Shown here piece by piece: positions 1-43,981 of a stretch of 64,000 bases of DNA; the first letter of the stretch is position 1; the number at the start of each line of letters is the position of its first letter. Under the pieces are notes generated by a model that saw only the letters and a list, made by a program, of their open reading frames with translations, ran no database searches and had not been told where the DNA came from. Source of the DNA: Hormiphora californensis (taxonomy: Eukaryota; Ctenophora; Tentaculata; Cydippida; Pleurobrachiidae); the NCBI GenBank assembly GCA_020137815.1, contig CM035357.1, positions 4,452,996 through 4,516,995 of the forward strand. The letters are read 5' to 3'. The position numbers were made by a program, and so were the translations under genes.

Positions 1-8
1 TTTCACAG

Positions 9-26841
<26,833 letters not shown>

Positions 26842-28259
26842 GACTGATATATATTATTGGGATAGAGATACCATATATGGGGAAATAGAGGCTGGCATAC
26901 ACAGGGTGTAAAACTACAAGAAGTGTTGTTTATATAAGACAACCTAATAATGGGAATTAGTATAACTTATACATAATTATATAAACATTAACCCTCTAGC
27001 AGGGAGAGAGAGTGTGGGTAGAGTGTATATGACGATTTACATCGTGTTTTTTCTGTGTACGTAGGAGACGTGCAATGTGAATTAAGATGAAAAAGACGTG
27101 TTTTTCTGCGTGTTTATTACGCAGACCGAGTGCAAAATGAGGAAAAAAGAGTTTATGTGAGTGAGAGAAAACGAAAGAGAGAGAAAGAGACAGAGTGAGA
27201 ATATAGCTCGGGTGACGTGTCAGTGTATCTCATATCACCACAGAGTCGCCTTTCGGGCCGATGAGGATTGTTTTTCAGTACAGAATTAACAAGTGGTTGT
27301 ATGTGTGTGAGAGTGTGTGTGGGGTGAGTAATAAAATTATTGTTTCTATTCTCCGGGGAGAGTGTTGCCATTGTTTTTCTCTTTTGCACTAAAAAACCAC
27401 CGAGTTTAATTTGTTGGGTGTGGACTAAGATGAAGATATGGGTCGAGTTTCATCCCCAATAAATCATCATCATCATCATGGCAGATGATCCTTTGGGATG
27501 ACCATGTTCATCAAATTCCCTGTCCCGCGGACAGTGTCGGACACTGTCCCGGACAGGGAATTTGATGAACACGGACCCGGAAATTGGCGGAAAATAGTTC
27601 TCTGTCCGCGCCGCAGTTTTGCGTGTGATACGCGCGAGACAAGTTAAACAAGTGTCATCGCGCGTTACCCGAAGCAACACCCACAATTGTGACCGAGATT
27701 GGGCCACATAAAATCAGAGAACGGAAACAGGCGGGGGCGTTTTTATTTATTTCCAGCCAACAAAGTCATCGAAAACGGAAAACACATTTATTATGTGGGG
27801 GAATATGAAATATATAGCGGGGGTTTCACATAAAATGCTCTTCACACACAAAATAGTACACACTTTAAACTTTAAACGTCACACCGTTGTTCGAACCCGG
27901 TGGGGTCGAGCAAGGCAATCACTCAGTAAATCAGAAATGTCCGAAAATCCTCCAAGATCTTGGGCGAGTTTCTTCGACGCATTTTACTGATATCTGAGAT
28001 GGGACAGCAGCTGGTCTTTCAGATATAGGGGGTCGATGGTCTAGTTGTACTGAAAAAATAAACGGTGTTACATGGAATTTGGGGTTTGGTTTCATTTCTA
28101 TCTTTATTTTATTGAGTTTTCTTTGACGCATATTATGTGTGACTACTGAATACACGTACTGACTGCACCACAGCTTGATTTACTCTTATTATTGAACCAC
28201 CCAACAGCTTCATTAGAAAAGCGATGTCATTTGGAATTGTAAATCCAAATAGGAGCTGC
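26842..28259. other. Convergent 3' region between HUWE1 and TMEM147
   Basis: Probable HUWE1 3' UTR with AATAAA at 27330-27335 and 27458-27463, CAT microsatellite (~27465-27480) and GA-rich stretches. A perfect ~66-bp palindrome centred near 27539 (tcatcaaattccctgtcc and its complement) follows the second poly(A) signal. I see no convincing gene between 27580 and 28259. Confidence 0.6.
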
Positions 28260-34064
<5,805 letters not shown>

Positions 34065-34364
34065 AGCTAAATTAGGATTTATACGTTTTGTTGGTAAATC
34101 ATTTCGTTTAGAAAACCTTTTTAATTTGAGAAAGATATTATAATAATCGCAATGAAGAGAGATCATTGGTTACAGAGAGATTATATATCCTATATGTCGC
34201 TCGACCCTGTTTCAACAAAACAAAAAATATCTCTAAACTCACAAGTTATAATATGATCATTTTGTCGTAAATATATTTAGTCAGGTTAGGTTGCAAATGT
34301 CTTCTGAGAAACATGGTTAAAGATCAAGTTTGAGAAAGAGAGACAGAGAGAGACAGAGAGAGAG

Positions 34365-34395
<31 letters not shown>

Positions 34396-35280
34396 TACAG
34401 AGAGAGGGGGCTCTCTCACACTCTCACGTCTAACATAATTTTCATCTCATTTTCGAGGATTTGGGATATGTTCCTTGGAATTGTTCCTGAACAGATTTCA
34501 TCATTGACATTGAATTGTTCATACACACTGTGCCATGGCCAGGCGACTTAAATATTTTTGTACTTATGGCGAGCAAACCAGGTCTCACAAACAATGTAAG
34601 TTGCTTGCATTATATTTTCGGTGTTTTCGTCCTACTTCAATTAAAACCCAATATATTTTGGCTCTTTTCCTGTCCTGTTTCATTTTAATATCCTGGCACT
34701 ATAGAAAGTATAGAAAGCAATTATTAGATATGAAACTGAAGTTGGAACTGGAACATTTCCAACAACTTTATTTCACATATTGCTCCATCGATAAATTCCA
34801 TTTGTGAGGAAGGGTGCGCCCCTTTCTTTTAAAGAAATGAAGCAACGTGTTCTCAAAATGCATTAAAAAGCTCTATTTTCTTGTAAGCTTTATTTCCATT
34901 ATCTCATTCTTCAAACTAACTTGTTGCTAAACTCATTAAAGTAGTTGGTAGTTCATATATAAGCAAGTATGGACAAAAGGTGGTGAATATAAAGGGTACT
35001 CAGTCGGTATCTGGTGGTACCAGCTACCTTTCTAGTTGCTCCTTCATTCATCAAAGTAGTCGGATGATCCTTTCTAGAATACAGAAATTATATTTTCCTT
35101 TACAGTCTAAATAAAATAAGATTTTGAAGGTCTTGTTTACTGAAGCCCACTCAAAATAAAACGACAGCTTGGCTCTCCCTGCATTATCAAATACCAGAAT
35201 ATACTTTTCATGTTAGAGAGATATGTTAGAGAGATTAGAGATAATATTGTTAGATTGATATGTTAGAGAGATTAGAGATA
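34065..35280. other. TMEM147 upstream region, no gene seen
   Basis: AT-rich sequence with a GA-rich low-complexity patch (34325-34410). An open frame at 34535-34807 has one possible membrane segment but no family resemblance and no splice or codon support. From 35208 a short tandem repeat (gatatgttagagagattaga) begins, which is then split by a MITE. Confidence 0.5.
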
Positions 35281-35452
35281 CAGTCGGACCCCGATTTAAC
35301 AGCCCCCGATTTAACGGCACCCCGATTTAACGGCAGGATAATCTTCCCCCGATATAGGAAACTAACAGCTCTTGACCCCGATTTAGCGGACACCCCGATT
35401 TAACGGACAAAACCCTTTCCCCTGAGGGTGCCGTTAAATCGGGGTCCGAATG
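35281..35452. mobile_element. CAGTCGGACC-type MITE (copy 3, 172 bp)
   Basis: Same termini as the copies at 1002 and 9972. TA flanks at 35279-35280 and 35453-35454. Neighbouring repeat units read gagataatattg, exactly the empty site expected after losing the element and one TA. Confidence 0.85.
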
Positions 35453-36432
35453 TAATATTGTTAGATTGATATGTTAGAGAGATTAGAGATAATATTGTTA
35501 GATTGATATGTTAGAGAGATATTGTTGTAGAGATAATATATGCTGTAATATAAGACATAATAAGACATAAAGCCATACGCCGCAGTAATATATCCACCAT
35601 GCGTCTCGCGTCAACCTATTTTACAATCCTGAATTCTTTTCTACATGGAGATCAAGAAAAACTCTCCTCTGCAGCTCTGTAGGCAATGAGTTGTTTCCTC
35701 TGTGACATTTTGTTGTTTCTTTGTTTCTCTACGCAATTTATATTCGTATTTTAAATAGGTTGAGAAACTTTTAGTTGCGATTTTATTTGTGCTTTGCGTT
35801 GTAGCTGAAGGTGCTGCAGTGAGAGAGAAACAGGGATAATGCAGGTGAGATGAGAGTTTGTTAGTTTGGGAGAGAGAAAGAGGGAGAAAGAGGAGAATGA
35901 AAGAGGGAGAGGGTCGTGGCTGACGATTAAACAAATGCACAGTAAAAAGAGGCGCCTGATCTCTGTACATACTATTGCTCATAGAAGATCTAAGTGGGGC
36001 AAGAGACGCATTATAGCCACCCACTTCCATATTAGTTTCAGCAATTCGGTCTTCGTAAATATATAGAGGGAGAGAGAGGGAGAGAAAGAGAGAGAGAGAG
36101 AAAATAGCCCGAGGACTGGGCTGAGAGTAGAGTCCGAGTGATAGTAGAGGAGATAAAGATAAAGTGGCGGCGCCTGTAAGTTAGAGAGATTTAAAGACAT
36201 AGTTAGAAAGAAAGAGATAGTGACTCACTATTAGTGAGAGTGAGAGAGAGTGAGAGAGAGAGTGTGAGTGAGAGAGTAAGAAAGAGAGAGAGAGTGGGAG
36301 AGAGTGAGAGAGTAAGGGATAGTGAGAGAGAGGGAGAGAGGGCTGGAGATAGCGGCCGCCGCAGTATGGAGGAGAGAAGTGCTACTCTTCAACCTGAACA
36401 GATGTGTTATTGAGCACCTGCACATATAATGT

Positions 36433-36478
<46 letters not shown>

Positions 36479-36752
36479 CCCCCCCACTCAATAAATTATT
36501 AGCCTCCTTCGTGGCATTTTTTGTGCTCAGTTTTACTATAAAGGGACAATTAAGGTTACAATTAACCCTCTTTGTTGCTGTGGCCGTCTTTCAACTGACA
36601 ACATTATTCAGACTTCATTATGTTTGAATAAGGTTGTCAGTGCATATATTATGCTTTTAGTACTCGAACTATGCGATGGCAGCGAACATTTTACTATCCG
36701 ACACGCCAAGAAGACGAATTCGAACATCTATTATTATGAAACCCCCTTACTA
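35453..36752. other. Intergenic low-complexity region
   Basis: Contains the remainder of the gatatgttagagagatt repeat (to ~35530), GA-rich tracts at ~35870-35920, 36060-36110 and 36225-36340, and a (CT)n tract at 36437-36475. I see no supported gene. Confidence 0.6.
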
Positions 36753-37171
36753 CTGTAAAACCATTAATTTTCGTGAGATTTTAATTTTCGCTCTTTATTT
36801 TTGGCTGGAAAATCCGCGAAAATTAATTCCGCGAAAATATTTTGGACAATTTTTTCACATAAAACTCGTGCAAATCATTTCAGGATGACACATTTTTTCA
36901 CTTTTAGTACTAAGTCAGCGACAATCGGTTAATTGATTGGCTATATCTTAGAGCCAATCAGCAATGAGAAAATGCTCACACTTCATTGGTCTACGCCAAG
37001 CAGGTCTGGTATCTCATGGCAATGATGACTACACTCTTGGCGTAATTAGACAATAGACTAGGACCGTGAAATGGGGGTGGCAGTGGGATAAGCGAAAATT
37101 AAAACCGCGAAAATAGTCAATTTTGATCGAATCGCGAAAATTAATGGTCGCGAAAATATCTGGTTTTACAG
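36753..37171. mobile_element. 419-bp MITE with CTGTAAAACC ends
   Basis: Starts CTGTAAAACCATTAATTTTC and ends with its complement; TA on both sides (36751-36752 and 37172-37173). The sub-terminal part has repeated cgcgaaaatt motifs. Relatives occur at 30733 and 56861. Confidence 0.85.
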
Positions 37172-38610
37172 TATATCAATGTCTATAGTTTATACCTATT
37201 TGAACACGTTTTTGTTCACGCCCTTATTGCGTCCTTAGCAGCTTGTTAAGATTGTATAAATAGTATTCTAGAGCTAGTATATTTTAAATGAATATATCAA
37301 ATCATGCGTCTTCTATCTCTCTCTCCCTCCCCCTCTCCCTGATCCATTTTTTCTATTTCTGTGAAAAAAAAACACAATGAACTCGTTCACATCCCCCCAT
37401 CACCCATGATAGATGTTTTATTCAGTGTTAGTGTCAGTTACTGTTCACTGTTCACTACTCACTTTCTTTGCCCTTGTCAGTGACGGTTCAAGACTTCCTT
37501 TGTCTAGGTACACCTGTGTCGTCTAGTCAGCTGTAAAATTAGCTCTAATATTATACTCCAGTGTATATAGGTACAATATATCATGGGGAGGGGGCAACTG
37601 CCATGCTAGTTTGATTCTTGAGGAACTATATAATTCTAGATAACCACAGTCTACCTAAATTAGCTATGCAATACATGAATGCATATTATGCGGAACCCGG
37701 TCCAGGGTCCTCTAGTCTTCATACCCCCCTGCGTCCTTTGTCCATTTACACTATTCTCACTTCTCGACCTAATTTATTTCATCAATTGAATTGCTCGTTC
37801 TATTATTAATATTTCTCCTATCTACTTTTTCTAGATCACTAGCTGGTATATATTACCTAATTGTACTGTTCATTGTTCATATATAATTATTGTTGAATGT
37901 TGTTCTCAGTTAAAGGCCACCTGAGACAGTCTGAACAAGGTCATTATCTATCATAATTTTCAGTGTACCCTTATTAGTCAAGCATTGTTCAGACTTTCTT
38001 CTGATCAATGTAACTTGTCTTGTTCAGACAAGTTCCTTTCACTCCTAGTTGTCATTTCTAATTCACTGCTGACACTAGTCTTATTTTATCGGATTGGGCG
38101 ACAACTTCCAAAAACCCGACTTTATATGATCAGAGCCCCGCTCTACGCCGTTCTAGAATTATACCAAGAGCTGTCAATAGTGTCATTTTGTTAGACTATC
38201 ATTAGAGAGTATTAGAGAGTATTGTTAGATTATCATAAGAGAGATCGCCTTGTGCTATACTACTATTTATCAGCTATTCTAGCACGACTCTTTTTATAGT
38301 GTCATGTTATTACTGGCCTCTTCCAGGCTGGATGAGCGTGATTTTAGCACTATAATACCTTCCATGTCTTTCCTCTCTAACGCAAACTCTCCCATCCGCC
38401 AATCACCTCCCCCTCTCTCTCTCTCCCAATTACATGTCTCTTACTACCAATCCTTGGTAGACCGGTGCACTACTGACCCCTCAATCCCTTGATATATATA
38501 AACGCTAACCATATCCCCTCAATCACTAGTTCTCGACAGTTCTCCCCAGTGCACTACTGACCCCCTCCCCCATCCCCATATTTATAAACCCTAACCCCCT
38601 CTCCCCCTCC
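37172..38610. other. Intergenic region upstream of the GPCR
   Basis: AT-rich with no supported coding frame. From ~38500 it becomes C/T-rich and starts the duplicated block that precedes the GPCR start codon. Confidence 0.5.
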
Positions 38611-38611
38611 C

Positions 38612-38791
38612 TAGCTATGAGCACCTCCTCTCCAGACAGCACAATGTCAGACCACATCATCATTGTCCCCTCCTCCCTCTCTAGTCTCTTCCTCCTTACT
38701 ACTGACCCCCTGCTAACCCCCTCTATCCCCCCTAGTTATGAGCACTCTGCACTACTGACCCCCTACTAACCCCCTTTATCCCTCCCTAGCT
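38612..38791 (+). repeat. Partial duplications of the GPCR 5' end with acceptor-like tracts
   Basis: ctccctagctatgagcacct occurs at about 38608 and again at 38783, where it leads into the real frame. The upstream copy matches the first ~20 codons (MSTSSPDS...DHIIIV) and then diverges. A third fragment, cccctagttatgagcac, is at ~38730. Each copy is preceded by a pyrimidine tract and CTAG, so each looks like a 3' splice site plus exon start. Confidence 0.8.
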
Positions 38792-39912
38792 ATGAGCACC
38801 TCCTCTCCAGACAGCAGCACAATGTCAGACCACATCATCATGGTCCCCTCCTCCCTCTCATCTTCGCCCCTCTGGGACAGCTTGTTGGGCATCGCTCTAA
38901 TCTGTTGTGCAGTCCTGGGTATTCCGGGGAATTTCCTGGCATCCCGGTATTTCATCTCCCGACATCGCCGGAACATTGGTAGTATCTTGTACATAACCAT
39001 CAGCTACACCGATCTATGCACATCATTCTCCCATCTCCCCATTGTCTTTTGTCTGTTTAACAACCGCAGACCGGTCTTCTTCGGTAGCCAGGGGTTGTGT
39101 GTCTTCTGGGCACTGTTCTTTAAGTATCTTCAGCGGTTTTCTATCTTCCTGGTCATGATATTGAGTGTGACACGGTGTCTGGCCATCACAATACCCTTTA
39201 TAAAGCTCAACCGGCTGGCCCTGCTCGTATCCATTGGTTTCTACGCCGCACTTCTAATCACGGTAGACCTCTTCAAGCTTCGTCCAGATTCCTACAAATT
39301 CGTTTCCATTGGTCCATTTTGTACGGATAGTCCGCTGCAACAGGAAAGTGAGGACATCCCGGGGAACTACACCAGTTGGGTGACCATCACAAAGACGCTG
39401 ACGACGTTAGAGCTTGGAGTTCCTTCTGTCATCACATTCTTCAGCTTCGCAATTACCATCGCAAAGTTATCTCAGAATTGTAATAGCTTCATCCAGAAAC
39501 AACGGAATAAAAGGGCTAGCGTTACCGCTGCGATCTTCACAGTGGTGTTTCTCCTGTGTAACCTGCCATTCTTCACCCTAATGGTACTGAACACGGTCAC
39601 CAGAGCGGTAGGGGTACAAATATCCCGAGCCATTCTTCACATCACCGTTCATGGTGGAATACAGCTTCCTGGTCGCCAAGATAGTGCTAACTGTGCCTGA
39701 ATGCAACCATTAACCCGATAGTGTATTACCACCGTATCAGGGATTTCAGGAGGTGGATCTTGGAGGTGGCTGCTACGCATGCTCCTTTGGAGACGGGAGA
39801 TGAGGAGGATGAGGATGAGGATGAGGAGAGGGATGAGAGGTGTGGACGAGGTCCTGATTGGATTCATCTCCAGGTGCTGAAACCTGAAACCTCTCCCAGC
39901 AGTGTCGTCTGA
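38792..39912 (+). pseudogene. Class A (rhodopsin-like) GPCR with frame disruptions in TM7
   Basis: Single-exon receptor. The main frame (38792-39700) gives six membrane helices: TM1 with GNFLASRYF (~28-54), TM2 with ISYTDLC (~62-84), TM3 ending SVTRCLAI (TRC in place of the usual DRY/ERY, ~101-130), TM4 (~139-158), TM5 (~200-222) and TM6 with LLCNLPFF in place of CWxP (~241-263). TM7 continues in two other frames: FMVEYSFLVAKIVLT at ~39648-39689, then NATINPIVYYHRIRDF, with the NPxxY motif, from ~39700. The acidic cytoplasmic tail (DEEDEDEDEERDE) ends at the stop 39910-39912. Two indels, at ~39610-39650 and ~39687-39697, explain this. It is either a young pseudogene or a sequence error. Ligand is unknown. 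Confidence 0.82.
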
Positions 39913-40192
39913 TGTGGGACTTTGTGTGTGGGATGGAGTGTCGGCAATGTATGGGACTGATGTCAAGTGGGATTGTGTGGTGATAGGACTTGATCGGTGT
40001 GTTACATATAATGCAACTTGATGACAAGTGACGGCACGACATTTTTCATTTTAATGTGTAGTAGTGTGTGCAATCCTGTGACATTTTGTGCGTCGGAGGT
40101 AATTGGGGATTCGTCCGTCTAGTCGAGCATATATTAAAGTAGGTCAATATCTCCAGGGAGAGAGAGGGAGAGAGAGAAGGAAGAGAGAGAGT

Positions 40193-40225
<33 letters not shown>

Positions 40226-41410
40226 AGAGAGAGAGAGAGAGAAAGAGTGAGAGAGAGGGGGGAGAGAGCACGAATTTGGATTCTGACTGATCTGAACAAT
40301 AGTGTCAGAGTGATACAGATCATATCTTAGTTAGCGACGATGCATGAATTTTCCTCCTCTCTCATATATTTATATAATATCTGCTTCCATTGATCGTGGA
40401 GATGACTGATTTATTATTTGGGGATGACTGTATTACAGATTGGCAAAAAGTTGTACGTGTGCAGTGCAGGGTATGTCGCCGGTGGGACGATTATTGAGAG
40501 ACACACCTGCCTATAATTAGGTAGCGGCCTCGAGCAGTGAGCACCCTCAATCTTTCTTTCTCTCTCACTCTATCTTTCTTACTCTCACCTTTTTATCTCT
40601 TTCTCCATCTCTCTCACTTACTATCACTATCACTCTCACTCCCTCTCTCACTCACTATCACTCTCACTCTTTCTCTCTCGCTCACTATCACTCTTACCTT
40701 TCTACTTTATCTTTAACACAGTATGACTCTCCATCATATAGCTTTTAAATCTCTCATGACCGGCAGGGGATGAGTTTTTATACAGCATAATATACTACAG
40801 TAAAATATTACTGTCTGCATATAATTGAGGAAGATGAAAAAGATGAAATTTTGTCTTTTAAATTGTGCTTTACAGAGGAAATGTAAATTGTGCTTTTAAA
40901 ATATGTGTTTCCAGAGGAAATTTTATTTTTTTGCTGTTGTTTCAACCTGGCTTTTTTACTGAAATACCAGAATGAGCCATCATACAACTAACTAATTTCA
41001 TACAAGGATGAAAATAAATGGGCTATCATGACAGCTTCCGTAGCTCTGACCTAAAATGAGACTATGATGTTACTAAAACACTAATTCTGCATGAGATAAT
41101 ATAATGTATAAGTTTTGACGCAATGGTGTTAGCATAAGCCTTCACTCACTATTTTAGGTAACTCATCCCACAAAAACTATGCTCCATGGATTATGAAGTG
41201 GCACCGCATTTCAGAGTGTGGGGTCCTGACTCGTTCTGACCACCCTGAACCAGACCTGTCAACAAACTGTTTTTCTAGATTAAACCACCACTTTAAGTTC
41301 CGTGTACTTTTGAAGTGTGCGTGAACAGGTCTATGGATCTCCATAATGATCAATAATATCTCTATTATAAGTTGGAGTTGGACGTCTTCGAAGTACTCGT
41401 GAGTGTGTCT
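39913..41410. other. Intergenic region downstream of the GPCR
   Basis: GA-rich microsatellite at 40155-40265, CT-rich stretch at 40553-40700 with cactctcactatcact repeats, otherwise AT-rich. I see no gene. Confidence 0.55.
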
Positions 41411-43802
41411 TTAGGAGGGACGGCCTGGGCCAGATGGCCCAGCAAGTCCCTGATTGTCAGGAGACAGGTGCATAAGCCTCGGTCAGGGCAGGGTCCAGGG
41501 ACTGCAAGCCCCGATGGGGGTTGAGGAAGCGAAGCCCCCCCCCCTGCCAGCGTTAAAATCAGGGTGTTTGGTGAGTGCTGACAAACGGTTTTTTAGGGTT
41601 AGGGCTAAAGTAGGGTTAGGGTTGGGGTTAGGCCTTCACATTTCCTACCAGATAAACTTTGAATTAGCCAAAACGGTTGAGTGGTTTGGGCTATGGCGGT
41701 TAGAGCCATTTTATTGGCAAATGCTGTTGGCCCCCGATAGGGGCCAGTAGTTTATCCAGCGCTCCCTTGCCAGAGCGAAAATGCTTCCTACACAGGATTC
41801 CTTTCAGCGCTTTTCAACCCGCACAGTAAGCATTGCTTTATCCTGCGCTGCCAGCAGGGGTGCGATTATAATCTGGGTGCCTTTCAGACTGTTTACAGGT
41901 GTGCGCTACCAAAAGAGTACACTTAGACTGACTTTTTCAAACGGCTATAGCCATGCACCCACATGGCCAATTTGAGTAAACTAAACGGTAACTGATAGAG
42001 AATCGATAGCCCTAACCGATAACCCCAAACCAAACCTTAACCAGACCCTAACGGATAGCCCTAACCCGTCGCACGTGCTAAAACTACGAATTGTTAGCAA
42101 TGAAAGGCACCCAGATTTTAACGTTTTCCTGCCAGCAGCGTTTACCAAGCGATGTCCCTGATTTTAAAGGCGTGATTATAATCTGGGTGCCTTGCAGTGT
42201 GTTTACAGGTGCGTGCTGCCAAAAAAGTACACCTACAACCACTTAGACCGACTTTTTTCAAACGGCTATAGCCGCACAACCACATTGTCGATTTGAGTAA
42301 ACTAAACGGTATCTGATAGAGAATTGATGGTCCTAACCGATAACCCCAAACAAAACCCTAACCCGACCCTAACAACAGCCCTTACCCGTTGTTAGCAATG
42401 GAAGGCACCCAGATTTTAACGTTTTCCGATTTTAACTTTGCCCAAAAAAATCTTGGCAAACGTTAGCCTATGCTGCAGTCCCCAATGGAACTTGGAAGTC
42501 GTGGGAAACGCACGCACTAGAGGTCTGCAGCAGCGCATGCCAATGGCAACAGGCAAACGCTGCTGGCCCCCGGGATAAGGCACTTTCCCACGGTGGAAAA
42601 TTTTCCCATGGGGCGTGGGAAATACCGTAAAAATTTCCACTTTTCAAAACAAAATAAAGTCCATTTTTATTCAACTGTTCACCCTCCAACTCGTGCGCGT
42701 CTAAACTCTAAAGATTGTCAGGAACAAAATTTAGCACACGCAAATGGAATTAAGTGGAATTAAGTGAGCGCCCCCCGTTCGCATTATTAAAAATCGGACC
42801 GATTTTTAATAATGCGAACCGGGGGCGCGCAAAAAACTTTCCCACGCACCGTGGGAAAGTTTTTTTCCGATTGTTTCGATCATATCTCTGGCTCCTGATA
42901 AGATAAAGACCTGATCTTGGTTGCATTGAAAAGGTCTTAAAATTATCTTTCCGATACTTTTGGGAACAAGTCTTAATATTGTCAAGAACAGAATTTAGCA
43001 TGCGCAAATGCCAAATGGAATTAAGTGGAATTAAGGTGCGCGCCGGGCGCGATTATAATCTGGGTGCCTTGCAGCGTCTTTACAGGTGCGCGCTGCCAAA
43101 AGAGTACACTTAGACAGACTTTTTTCAAACGGCTATAGCCACGCAACCACATGACCAATTTGAGTAAACTAAACGGTAACTGATAGAGAATCGATAGCCC
43201 TAACCGATAACCCCAAACCAAACCCTAACCAGACCCTAACAGATAGCCCTAACCCGTCGCGCGCGCTAAAACTACGAATTGTTAGCAATGAAAGGCACCC
43301 AGATTTTAATGTTTTCCGTGCGCGCCCCCCGTTCACATTATAGTCGAATTTTTTATTTAAGCGACAGGCCGCCTGTCTGGCGCCGCGACCCATCTGAGCG
43401 CACTGTCATCAATTTGAGAATCAAATGGGGTATGTCGCCGCCATACAGCAGGCCGCCACGCACACAATTGGTTAATTGGTCATATCTCCGGTTCCTGATA
43501 AGATAAAGACTTGATTCTGGTTGCGTTGGAAAAATTTTATCTTTCCAATGGCACCAAGAAAAAGTCGCTAGCTTATCAGGAACCGGAAATCGATTTCAAG
43601 TGCTGCATTTTCATGCGCAGCGGCCTGTCGCTTAAATAAAAAATTGGACTTTATTAAAAATCGGACTTTAAAGTCAAATTTTTAATAAAGTGAACCGCTT
43701 GCGCGCGAAATGGTTTTCCCACGCACCGTGGGAAAGTTTTTTTCCGGTTGTTTCGATCATATCTCTGGCTCCTGCTAAGATAAAGACTTGATCCTGGTCG
43801 CG
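41411..43802. mobile_element. Nest of hairpin/MITE elements, including three copies with ATCTGGGTGCC ends
   Basis: Three related ~250-265-bp units at about 41867-42124, 42175-42424 and 43051-43312 begin attataatctgggtgcctt and end aaggcacccagatttta, an inverted pair. Their interiors share caaacggctatagcc and ctaaccgataaccccaaac and are rich in telomere-like ccctaac. Short perfect hairpins lie between them, such as ~42769-42829 (attattaaaaatcgg and complement) and ~42836-42860 (tttcccacgcaccgtgggaaa). No protein-coding content. Confidence 0.75.
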
Positions 43803-43812
43803 TTAGAAAGAG

Positions 43813-43950
43813 ATTATTATTATTATTATTATTAAATCTTGTATACATAATACATAACGCTTCTTTCTTGTAAGCTATACGGAATTAACTACTGAAAAGA
43901 TTCACTGCTGATTAGATTCTATGCTCTTGATTTCTCTAAACTTAGTGATA

Positions 43951-43981
<31 letters not shown>

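Noticed and set aside
34535-34807. Small membrane-protein-like frame
   Set aside because: One hydrophobic stretch only, no homology recognised, and no splicing or regulatory support.
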